The notes beneath the pieces were generated by a model. It was given only the letters and a program-made list of their open reading frames with translations, did no database searches and was not told the DNA's origin. Position numbers and translations under genes: made by a program. Positions 7,648-14,157 of a DNA stretch of 16,968 nt are shown here, piece by piece (the stretch's first letter is position 1; each line of letters opens with the position of its first letter). The stretch covers positions 1 through 16,968 of the forward strand of contig CANQER010000006.1 in NCBI GenBank assembly GCA_947595415.1, in the 5' to 3' direction. This stretch comes from an uncultured Bacilli bacterium (GTDB lineage: Bacteria; Bacillota_I; Bacilli_A; RF39; UBA660).

Positions 7648-7992
7648 ATGATTGTAGAGCAGTTTAAACTTTCTGAAACTTCTAAGAAAATAAATCCTGG
7701 AGATTTAGTATGTATTGATTCAAATAGTAAAGTAAATAAAGTATCTAATGAAACAGATACATACAAAGTTATTGGGGTTTGTACTGAAGTAAAAGATGAT
7801 AATGTATTAGTAGAAATAAATGGTTTAGCTACTGTAAATACATCAGATGAATTATTAGAACCTGGAGATTTAGTTGTATCAGAAGTAGATGGTACAGTTA
7901 AATGTTTGACAGGACTTGATGATTACATTGATGTAATTGGAATAGTAATTAGTAAACCAGAAAAAGGAAAGGTAATAATTAAACTTAAATAA
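7648..7992 (+). CDS. Putative capsid decoration or head-fibre protein
   Basis: This 114-residue, all-beta-looking protein follows a strong AAGGAGG. Two similar halves repeat a pattern of P-G-D-L-V, a variable strand, then a V-I-G-(V/I) strand: INPGDLVC with YKVIGVCTEV, and LEPGDLVV with IDVIGIVISK. The central segment VEINGLATVNT is characteristic of small beta-barrel decoration proteins (DUF2190-like) that bind the outside of phage heads. It opens a unit of virion genes. An alternative is a small fibre or trimerisation domain protein. The role is assigned from pattern similarity only. Confidence 0.5.
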   Translation: MIVEQFKLSETSKKINPGDLVCIDSNSKVNKVSNETDTYKVIGVCTEVKDDNVLVEINGLATVNTSDELLEPGDLVVSEVDGTVKCLTGLDDYIDVIGIVISKPEKGKVIIKLK

Positions 7993-8020
7993 TTAAATAT
8001 ATTCAAGGAGGTAATTATAG

Positions 8021-8776
8021 ATGATTAAAGTAGAATCTATAGATGCAAAAGGGATATCTCAAGAAGAGGCTGATCGAATTATTGACAATAGAGAATTTCC
8101 AGAAAATAGAGGTAAATTTTATTTACAAGATGAAGATGTTTGGGTAGCTATTGATAATGAAAGTGGAGATGCTTGGACTGAAGAATTTTCTACTAAAGAA
8201 AAAGCAATTAAATGGTTAAATAATAAAGATCTAACTCCAGAAGATTTAGATGAAGATGTTGAAAGTGGACCAAAAATATTAACAGAAGATAATGCTGTTA
8301 AGTTAACAATAAAACAAGGAGTTGATTTTGAATTTGATCCAAGTGAACAAGAAACTGGGTTAGATTCTTATGACATAATTGATTCAATAAATGAAATTGA
8401 TAATACAAAAATTTCAGATAGTTTATTCAAATACATGAAGAATTATAACTTTGATGATGAATATAGAGAAGTTTATAATTCAGTAAGAAAAGTTGTTGTA
8501 GATATAGATTATGATACATGTATAACTATTATTGAATTAGGTAAAAATTTTGATGATGAAGTATTACATGATATTTTTGATGGATTTACTTCTGAAGTAG
8601 TTTTAGAAGATGATTCTTTATCAGGATTTACTACAGTAACTCAATATTATTCTCATGATGTAGAAGATGATGATGGTAGAACAATTGATATTTATGATGG
8701 AGAAGATGAACATGAAATCTATTATAAATTAGTAGCAAAAGGAGAAGAAACTATAGAAATTACTAAAAATAAATAG
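8021..8776 (+). CDS. Acidic hypothetical protein
   Basis: This 251-residue, very acidic protein follows CAAGGAGG. Residues 1-70 include a compact segment with KFYLQDEDVWVAID and KAIKWLNNKDLT that looks like a small folded domain. Residues 95-250 are dominated by Asp and Glu, with predicted strands (VRKVVVDIDYDTCITIIELG). I recognise no family and no catalytic motif. Its TAG stop lies next to the AGGAGG of the next gene, so the two are translationally close, and it sits between two probable virion genes. A structural or assembly role is likely but unproven. Confidence 0.6.
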   Translation: MIKVESIDAKGISQEEADRIIDNREFPENRGKFYLQDEDVWVAIDNESGDAWTEEFSTKEKAIKWLNNKDLTPEDLDEDVESGPKILTEDNAVKLTIKQGVDFEFDPSEQETGLDSYDIIDSINEIDNTKISDSLFKYMKNYNFDDEYREVYNSVRKVVVDIDYDTCITIIELGKNFDDEVLHDIFDGFTSEVVLEDDSLSGFTTVTQYYSHDVEDDDGRTIDIYDGEDEHEIYYKLVAKGEETIEITKNK

Positions 8777-8787
8777 GAGGTAATAAA

Positions 8788-9471
8788 ATGGGACTACTTA
8801 CTGATGAAGATAGTAAACAATTTCGTACTTGGTTTTGTGAAATGGCTAAATTGGTAGGTTGGAAAGTAGGATATCAATATCCACTAGGAGATCAAAAGAC
8901 TATTCATTCTGAACCAAATATGCCTATGTCAAATCCTATGCAATTAGATATTATATTTATGGAAAACCCTACTCAAGATACTTTGAAGAAACATGGTTGG
9001 ACAGTAGAAATAGGTGAACAAAAACCAGTAGTAGCTCAAGTTCCTTATGATACTCCAAACCTTCAAAGATATTCTAGATTTATAATTCCACCAGTTGGTA
9101 CTATAGTTGATTCAAGGGTTTTTGAAGTAACAGCAATATCTTCTATATTAGAATATCCAGATTGTTGGACAGTAAGATTAGCTCCTGTATATAAAACAAT
9201 CCAAGAAGATAATGATTATACTAATTTAAATATAGACAAGATGGATGTAACTTCTAAAGGAACATTAGATAGTCCAAATGAACCAAGAATAAATGAACAA
9301 GCCCATTATGAATTTCCAGACGTTCCAATAAATAAAGATTTAGAAGAATTGGATGAAAAAACTAGGGGTTCAAAAATAATAGAACCAAAGGAAACTAAAC
9401 AAGAAGAGAATCCTAAAAATAATTATAATAACAATATCTTAAATAAAAATTTTGATGATTTTGGTAGTTAA
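8788..9471 (+). CDS. Possible neck or head-completion protein
   Basis: This 227-residue protein starts 11 bases after the preceding stop, behind TAGGAGG. Residues 1-140 form a conserved-looking domain: FRTWFCEMAKLVGWKVGYQYP, then MQLDIIFMENP, a KKHGWTVEIGE strand, and VFEVTAISSILEYPDCWTVR ending LAPVY. This layout resembles head-completion or neck proteins of large myoviruses. Residues 150-227 are polar, Asn-rich and probably disordered. No membrane segment or enzyme motif is seen. The family assignment is tentative; its position among virion genes supports a structural role. Confidence 0.5.
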   Translation: MGLLTDEDSKQFRTWFCEMAKLVGWKVGYQYPLGDQKTIHSEPNMPMSNPMQLDIIFMENPTQDTLKKHGWTVEIGEQKPVVAQVPYDTPNLQRYSRFIIPPVGTIVDSRVFEVTAISSILEYPDCWTVRLAPVYKTIQEDNDYTNLNIDKMDVTSKGTLDSPNEPRINEQAHYEFPDVPINKDLEELDEKTRGSKIIEPKETKQEENPKNNYNNNILNKNFDDFGS

Positions 9472-9516
9472 TTTTATTTAGAAATTAAACTATAAATATA
9501 AAAGGAGGTTTTGATT

Positions 9517-9642
9517 ATGGACGAAAAAGATCAAGTATTACAAACTGAAAATGAAATAATACATGATGAAGAAGTAGGAGATATCGAACTAACACCAGAA
9601 ATGTTAGCTGAGATGGAAAATCAGAAAGGAGATGAAGATTAA
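9517..9642 (+). CDS. Small acidic protein (41 residues), upstream of endolysin
   Basis: An ATG at 9517 follows a perfect AAAGGAGG at ideal spacing and opens a 41-residue frame (MDEKDQVLQTENEI, later ELTPEMLAEMENQK) with a TAA at 9640-9642. The stop overlaps the endolysin start by one base (TAATG), and the endolysin ribosome binding site AAAGGAG lies inside this gene. That implies translational coupling. The product is acidic and probably helical. Function is unknown; it may serve mainly as a leader that sets endolysin expression. Confidence 0.65.
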   Translation: MDEKDQVLQTENEIIHDEEVGDIELTPEMLAEMENQKGDED

Positions 9643-10904
9643 TGGGAACATTTTCACCTTTATGTGATATGATAATGGAAGCAGATAAATCAAATTATAC
9701 TGCTAAGAGAACTAATAAAATATATAAACAAACACCACACCATACAGCTGGAGTTTTAACAGCTGCACAAATTGCTAGGATATTCCAAAATCCATCAAGA
9801 AATGCTTCTTGTAACTATGGTATAGGAAATGATGGAAAAATAGTTGGAATAGTTCCAGAGGAATCAAGAGCTTGGACATCAAGTTCACCATCTAATGATC
9901 ATCAAGCTATTACTTATGAAGTAGCAAATGATCAAAATGGTGGAGAATGGCATGTATCAGATAGAGCTATAAATAGATTAATAGATTTAATGGTAGATGT
10001 TCAAAAAAGAAATCCAAATACAACACATTATGTTTATGATGGAACTTCAAAAGGAACAATAACAAGACATGATATGTTTGCTAATACAACATGTCCTGGA
10101 CCATATTTAGCTTCAAAATTAGCTTGGATAACAGAACAAGTTAATGCAAGAATAGCAAGTGGAACAGAACCTACTCCAGCTCCAGCCCCATCACCAATAG
10201 CAGGTGGTAGACATGTTGGAGATGTAGTAACAATTACAGGTATATTTGTTTCATCAACATCAACAAATAGATTAACTCCATCAAGAACTAGTGGAACAAT
10301 TACAAGAATTATAGAAGGAGCTAAAAATCCTTATTTACTAGATAATGGAAATTTAGGATGGACAAATGATGGATGTATAGTTGATTCTAGTCAACCAGCA
10401 CCAAACCCAACTCCATCAACTACTGGAACTACATATACTGTTAAAGCTGGAGATTGTTTATCAGTAATTGGAGAAAAATTTGGAGTTAACTGGAAAGATA
10501 TTGCAAGTTTAAATGAAATTCATAGTCCATATACAATATTTAAAGGACAAGTATTACAAATTCCTAGTCAATATAAACCAACATTAAAATCAGATGAAGA
10601 AATATGTGCTGAAGTTTGGGCAGGTAAATGGGGAACAGGAGCTGATAGAATTTATAAATTAACTCAAGCTGGATATAATGCTTCTCATATTCAAAATTTA
10701 GTTAACCAGGGGGTTGGAAAAAGTGGATCTAGTTCAACTAATTCAAATTCATCAAAATCAGCCTTAGATATAGCTAAAGAAATCTGGTATAATGGTAAAT
10801 ATGGTACTGGAAATGAAAGAAAGAAAAAAGTAGAATCTATGGGATATAATTATTCAGAAGTACAAAACTATGTAAATCAACTTGCATCAGGAAAAATAAA
10901 ATAA
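9642..10904 (+). CDS. Endolysin: N-acetylmuramoyl-L-alanine amidase with SH3, LysM and two CW_7 domains
   Basis: This 420-residue modular lysin cleaves the amide bond between muramic acid and the stem peptide. Residues about 20-170 are an Amidase_2/PGRP domain with HHTAG (H33/H34), RHD (H143) and C151 as expected zinc ligands. A Pro/Ala linker (PTPAPAPSP) leads to an SH3-like wall-binding domain at 189-248. A second linker precedes a LysM domain at 264-309 (YTVKAGDCLSVIGEKFGV). Two CW_7 (Cpl-7-type) repeats follow at 317-358 and 373-414, with WGTGADR and YGTGNER signatures. There is no signal peptide, so export needs the holin encoded next. The start overlaps the stop of the 41-residue ORF. 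The many binding domains fit a Gram-positive host wall. Confidence 0.92.
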   Translation: MGTFSPLCDMIMEADKSNYTAKRTNKIYKQTPHHTAGVLTAAQIARIFQNPSRNASCNYGIGNDGKIVGIVPEESRAWTSSSPSNDHQAITYEVANDQNGGEWHVSDRAINRLIDLMVDVQKRNPNTTHYVYDGTSKGTITRHDMFANTTCPGPYLASKLAWITEQVNARIASGTEPTPAPAPSPIAGGRHVGDVVTITGIFVSSTSTNRLTPSRTSGTITRIIEGAKNPYLLDNGNLGWTNDGCIVDSSQPAPNPTPSTTGTTYTVKAGDCLSVIGEKFGVNWKDIASLNEIHSPYTIFKGQVLQIPSQYKPTLKSDEEICAEVWAGKWGTGADRIYKLTQAGYNASHIQNLVNQGVGKSGSSSTNSNSSKSALDIAKEIWYNGKYGTGNERKKKVESMGYNYSEVQNYVNQLASGKIK

Positions 10905-10932
10905 TATAATTTTCTAAGAGGAGGAAGTTATC

Positions 10933-11283
10933 ATGGAAAATGTAAATCAATTAGTAACTGCTATTATGCCTTATGTAATTACAATAGTGACAGCAATTTT
11001 TGGATATTTAGCAGTAAGAGTAAAAGCAAAATTTGATGAAAAAATCAATACTGAAACAAAAAGAGCAGTAATTGAAGATACAGTTAAATATGTACAACAA
11101 GTCTATGAAACATTAGATGGTAAAGAAAAATTACAAAAGGCTCTTGAAACATCAATAGAATGGTTAAATCAAAAAGGAATTAAGATAACAGAAGCAGAAG
11201 CTACAATCTTAATTGAAGCAGCAGTTAAAGGCTTTAAAGAAGGTTGGACAACAACTAATACTGCTAAGAAAACAAATAAATAA
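10933..11283 (+). CDS. Holin, LL-H family
   Basis: This 116-residue protein follows GAGGAGG. One clear membrane segment lies at about residues 9-29 (IMPYVITIVTAIFGYLAVRV), followed by a charged, amphipathic helical tail (RAVIEDTVKYVQQVYETLDG, later TEAEATILIEAAVKGFKEGW). This layout, one N-terminal helix plus a cytoplasmic helical domain ending in Lys/Thr, is that of the phage LL-H holin family. It would form membrane lesions that release the endolysin encoded 28 bases upstream. A terminator follows. Confidence 0.85.
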   Translation: MENVNQLVTAIMPYVITIVTAIFGYLAVRVKAKFDEKINTETKRAVIEDTVKYVQQVYETLDGKEKLQKALETSIEWLNQKGIKITEAEATILIEAAVKGFKEGWTTTNTAKKTNK

Positions 11284-11318
11284 TTTCGCTTTTCCATATT
11301 TTTTCTTTAATATAAATT

Positions 11319-11355
11319 TAGAGTGGTTCTAGTTTTAAGATCACTCTATTATTTT
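11319..11355 (+). terminator. Rho-independent terminator after holin
   Basis: A 10-bp stem with two G-U pairs (TAGAGTGGTT at 11319-11328 with GATCACTCTA at 11339-11348) closes a 10-base loop and is followed by TTATTTTAT. It ends the lysis unit and lies just upstream of a copy of the ATAAACTAATATTA motif. Confidence 0.75.
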
Positions 11356-11369
11356 ATCCTTTTTGTTTC

Positions 11370-11383
11370 ATAAACTAATATTA
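11370..11383 (+). promoter_or_regulatory. Candidate phage promoter, ATAAACTAATATTA
   Basis: An exact 14-base copy, extended by ACAA as at 5406, sits between the lysis-unit terminator and the four-gene unit starting at 11426. It is 56 bases from the ATG, the longest leader of the three exact copies. It is inferred to drive the unit that contains the ADP-ribosyltransferase-like and nucleotidyltransferase-like genes. Confidence 0.6.
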
Positions 11384-11425
11384 ACAAAGAATTGTAAAAT
11401 TATATATTATTAAGGAGGAAATATA

Positions 11426-12364
11426 ATGTATAGAATACTTATTAGAAATAGAGAAAGTGATGAATATATAAATAGATATTCCTATTATATGGAAGAAGGA
11501 TCTATTTATCAATCAACAAACTTAGATTCTGTCGTTAAAGAATTAGAAGAATTAATGGCTACATATTTATTAAATGATTTATCAATTGTTAAAATGGTTG
11601 AAACTAATATCTCAATTAATACTCCAGATTTAACAGTTGTATCAATTCCAAGTAATTACATAAAATTAGTAAATGATGGGACTAATTTCTCAATTACAAT
11701 TGATTTATCAAATAATAAAAAATATGAATCATTAGTTCCAATTGATGTAAATTCTGAAATGGCAGCAAGTATAGTTTCATATTTAAAATCAATTGGTTTA
11801 ACAAATGTTGCAGTAAATCCAGAAGGAATAACAGCAAAGAATCTTACAGGAGAACCAGTTAAAGGTGCTTTAGATGTTGGTAAAGGACTATTCTTATATT
11901 ATTCAAGAGAAACTCAAACAAATGATTATATCTCATCAAGTTTCTCAATAATTATTAAAGATACTTCAGATGATGTAGATCCAGGAGTAATCCCTAACCC
12001 AGATGATGAAAAAGATCCAAATTGGACTTGGCCTGAAATTTGTCCATCATTTGTAAGCCCAGAAAAGAAGGGTATAAAAGTATATGATGATTTAGAACAT
12101 TTAGGTTCAATCATAATTAAAAATAAAGAACATTTAGATAGAAGTATTTCTCCATTTTGGAGAGGAAAATCTAAAACAGAATCTGTTTGGTTATATGTTT
12201 TAAAAGAAGGAACATATATGATAACAGCAATGGCAGAAGATGGAACTAAAACTCTATCAACAACAATTACAATTGAAAATAAAGATGTAGGAACTGGTGA
12301 TACTTTTGATTATTATGTAGATTATGAAAAAGGTACTATTACTACAGATAGATTTGAGGAATAA
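11426..12364 (+). CDS. Hypothetical virion-type protein with Ig-like C-terminus
   Basis: This 312-residue protein starts behind AAGGAGGAA. Residues 1-65 look helical (VVKELEELMATYLLNDLSIV). Residues 70-190 are beta-rich. A Pro/Asp linker (PGVIPNPDDEKDP) follows. The last ~95 residues contain an Ig-like pattern (EGTYMITAMAEDGTKTLSTT), often found on virion surface proteins. I cannot name a family. It is the first gene of a tight unit: the next gene starts 2 bases after its stop. A surface or accessory structural role is possible. Confidence 0.55.
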   Translation: MYRILIRNRESDEYINRYSYYMEEGSIYQSTNLDSVVKELEELMATYLLNDLSIVKMVETNISINTPDLTVVSIPSNYIKLVNDGTNFSITIDLSNNKKYESLVPIDVNSEMAASIVSYLKSIGLTNVAVNPEGITAKNLTGEPVKGALDVGKGLFLYYSRETQTNDYISSSFSIIIKDTSDDVDPGVIPNPDDEKDPNWTWPEICPSFVSPEKKGIKVYDDLEHLGSIIIKNKEHLDRSISPFWRGKSKTESVWLYVLKEGTYMITAMAEDGTKTLSTTITIENKDVGTGDTFDYYVDYEKGTITTDRFEE

Positions 12365-12366
12365 TT

Positions 12367-12594
12367 ATGAAGATGTTAAGTGATGAAGAATATATTGAAT
12401 ATATGAATGAACATTATATTAAAAATAATGAAAATAGAAATGATATAATGAAAGATTTAGGTATTTCAGAATATCAATTTTATAAAAGAAATAAAGAACT
12501 TAATATTCATAGGGAAAATAAAGTAATCCCAAATAAATCTAATAAAAAGAAGTATAAATATAATTTACTTTTTAACAGATGGGAAAGAGGGTAA
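12367..12594 (+). CDS. Small helix-turn-helix-like protein
   Basis: This 75-residue basic protein starts two bases after the preceding stop, with GAGG seven bases upstream. Residues 24-46 (RNDIMKDLGISEYQFYKRNK) fit a helix-turn-helix of the kind used for DNA recognition, and the C-terminus is lysine-rich (PNKSNKKKYKYN). It could be a transcriptional regulator of its own unit or a nucleoid-type binder. A second ATG at 12373 is an alternative start. The next gene begins four bases after its stop, so it is translationally coupled to the ADP-ribosyltransferase-like gene. Confidence 0.55.
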   Translation: MKMLSDEEYIEYMNEHYIKNNENRNDIMKDLGISEYQFYKRNKELNIHRENKVIPNKSNKKKYKYNLLFNRWERG

Positions 12595-12598
12595 AATT

Positions 12599-13306
12599 AT
12601 GATAAGAGTTATTAAAGAGGCAGTTGATCAAAGATTTGCTAATTTAATAAAAGATCATTATTATATTAGATTAAAGAAAGATAAATCTAAATATATTGGA
12701 GAACCAGCACATAGATTAGTTGATTTAGAGCATGCTAGAGTATTTAAAACTTTACAATGGGCTAGGACATGGAAATCAAGGTGGTGTTGGGGAAATGAAT
12801 ATAAATCTGATAATTTTGAAATAATAACTGGTCTAGATATATTAAGAGAAGAAAATCCTGATGAAAATATTGTTACAGAGGAAGAAGATCCTACTGAAAG
12901 AATTACTATTTATAGGGGAATTCTTGCAGATAACAAAGAAGAAGCAGATAGATATATTAAATCAACTAAAACATTAGGTGCTAAAGATTTTGGTACAGGA
13001 ATGTATTGGACTAGATCTGAAGAAGAAGCAAAGAACTATGGTAATTACATATATAGAACTACAATAGAAAGACAACAAGCAAAGAAAATATTAGATGCTC
13101 AAGAAATAGTACTATTATCTAAAGAAGTACATAAATCTTTATCTCCAGTACTAGTAGATCAATTAGATCTTGGTTATAATGCACAATATACATTTTATCC
13201 AAAACTTTGGAAAGATCCTGAAATGGTTATGCAAATACAAGAAAGATATAAAGATTATATTAAAAGGACAGGTGGAATTTTTATAAAGGAGGAAAATAAT
13301 GATTAG
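12599..13306 (+). CDS. ADP-ribosyltransferase-like protein with cleavable N-terminal tag
   Basis: This 235-residue protein starts behind AGAGGG. Residues 1-7 (MIRVIKE) nearly match the next protein and end in I-x-E, a T4 gp21-type cleavage site. Residues 20-80 form a small domain (KYIGEPAHRLVDLEHARVFK) of unknown role. Residues 100-160 carry an ADP-ribosyltransferase-like pattern: a strand with the key arginine (TIYRG, R106), then GTGMYWTRSEEEAKNYG (G132-G148), as in the second strand and helix of the NAD-binding fold. A clear catalytic Glu motif (E-x-E) is not obvious, so activity is uncertain. If active, it would transfer ADP-ribose from NAD to host proteins. T4 Alt is a packaged enzyme of this class, also trimmed near its N-terminus. 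Its end overlaps the next gene by 8 bases. Confidence 0.5.
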   Translation: MIRVIKEAVDQRFANLIKDHYYIRLKKDKSKYIGEPAHRLVDLEHARVFKTLQWARTWKSRWCWGNEYKSDNFEIITGLDILREENPDENIVTEEEDPTERITIYRGILADNKEEADRYIKSTKTLGAKDFGTGMYWTRSEEEAKNYGNYIYRTTIERQQAKKILDAQEIVLLSKEVHKSLSPVLVDQLDLGYNAQYTFYPKLWKDPEMVMQIQERYKDYIKRTGGIFIKEENND

Positions 13307-13997
13307 AATTATAAAAGAAGACTATGAACAACATGATACATTGAATCCAAAATTATTTGATTTAAAAACTAATAAATTAAAACAAGATGTATTATTTAAG
13401 TTGCAAGAAATTGCAGAAGAATTCTTAGCTTTTATTGCTCCTTTAACATTATCAGTAATAGATATCCAATTAGTTGGTTCAAATGTTGCTTATAACTATC
13501 AAGAAGGAAAATCTGATGTTGATCTTCATATTATAGTAAATTTTGATTTAAACTATATTGATGATACTATTCTTCAATCTATTTATAATGATAAAAAGAA
13601 TTCATTCAATGATAAATATGATTTAAGTATAGAAGGAATTCCAGTAGAACTTTATATTGAAGATGTAAAAGCTGGTAATGCTACCAATGGTATTTATTCA
13701 GTATTAAATAATGAATGGGTAAAAGAACCTGAAAAAGTTAAGTTAGAAATTCCAGACTATTCTAAAGGATTAAAAGAAGCTAGAAGAAAAATAAATGAAG
13801 TAATGCAAAGTGATGATATTCAATTAATAGAAGATACAATCAATTCTATTTATATGCAAAGAAAAACAGGTTTAGCAAAAGAAGGAGAAGCTTCAATTTC
13901 TAATTTAATATTTAAAGAATTAAGAAATGATGGTTCATTAGAAGGACTAAGAAATAAATATTATGAACTAAAATCTAAAGAATTAAGTATTGAATAA
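13299..13997 (+). CDS. Nucleotidyltransferase-like protein with cleavable N-terminal tag
   Basis: This 232-residue protein overlaps the preceding gene by 8 bases and has its AAAGGAGG inside that gene. Residues 1-7 (MIRIIKE) match the preceding protein's tag and end in the I-x-E cleavage pattern. Residues 58-80 hold the nucleotidyltransferase signature: G60-S61, then SDVDLHIIV with metal-binding D73 and D75. A third carboxylate is likely in PVELYIED (about 116-123). The C-terminal third is helical (LKEARRKINEVMQ). It would transfer a nucleotide to an unknown target. Similar folds include minimal nucleotidyltransferases and antitoxin/toxin enzymes, but I cannot choose a substrate. It is the last gene of its unit and is followed by a strong terminator. 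Confidence 0.6.
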   Translation: MIRIIKEDYEQHDTLNPKLFDLKTNKLKQDVLFKLQEIAEEFLAFIAPLTLSVIDIQLVGSNVAYNYQEGKSDVDLHIIVNFDLNYIDDTILQSIYNDKKNSFNDKYDLSIEGIPVELYIEDVKAGNATNGIYSVLNNEWVKEPEKVKLEIPDYSKGLKEARRKINEVMQSDDIQLIEDTINSIYMQRKTGLAKEGEASISNLIFKELRNDGSLEGLRNKYYELKSKELSIE

Positions 13998-14014
13998 TCT
14001 CATTTAATTTAAAA

Positions 14015-14022
14015 ATAAACTA
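14015..14022 (+). promoter_or_regulatory. ATAAACTA motif copy just before a terminator
   Basis: An exact ATAAACTA core lies 17 bases after the nucleotidyltransferase stop, three bases before the terminator stem. A transcript starting here would run straight into the terminator, so this copy may be non-functional or may mark another role for the motif. It is recorded because it counts against a simple promoter reading. Confidence 0.3.
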
Positions 14023-14024
14023 TT

Positions 14025-14053
14025 GTAGACTCTAATCAGAGTCTACTTTTTTT
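14025..14053 (+). terminator. Strong rho-independent terminator
   Basis: A perfect 9-bp stem (GTAGACTCT at 14025-14033 with AGAGTCTAC at 14038-14046) closes an AATC loop and is followed by seven T's. It separates the enzyme unit from the head-assembly genes. Confidence 0.92.
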
Positions 14054-14062
14054 AATTCTATA

Positions 14063-14114
14063 ATAAACTATATTTGATAATAGTATACAAATAACTTAGG
14101 ATAAGAATAAACTA
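14063..14114 (+). promoter_or_regulatory. Tandem candidate promoters for the head genes
   Basis: Two ATAAACTA cores lie at 14063-14070 (ATAAACTATATTTG) and 14107-14114 (ATAAACTAATATAA), between the strong terminator and the ATG at 14158. The second is 51 bases upstream of the gene and close to the 14-base consensus at 5406, 7618 and 11370. A doubled site fits the high expression needed for scaffold and major capsid protein. Inferred from recurrence and position. Confidence 0.55.
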
Positions 14115-14157
14115 ATATAAAGAAAACTATCAAAGAAATTAAATAAGAAGGTGAATT

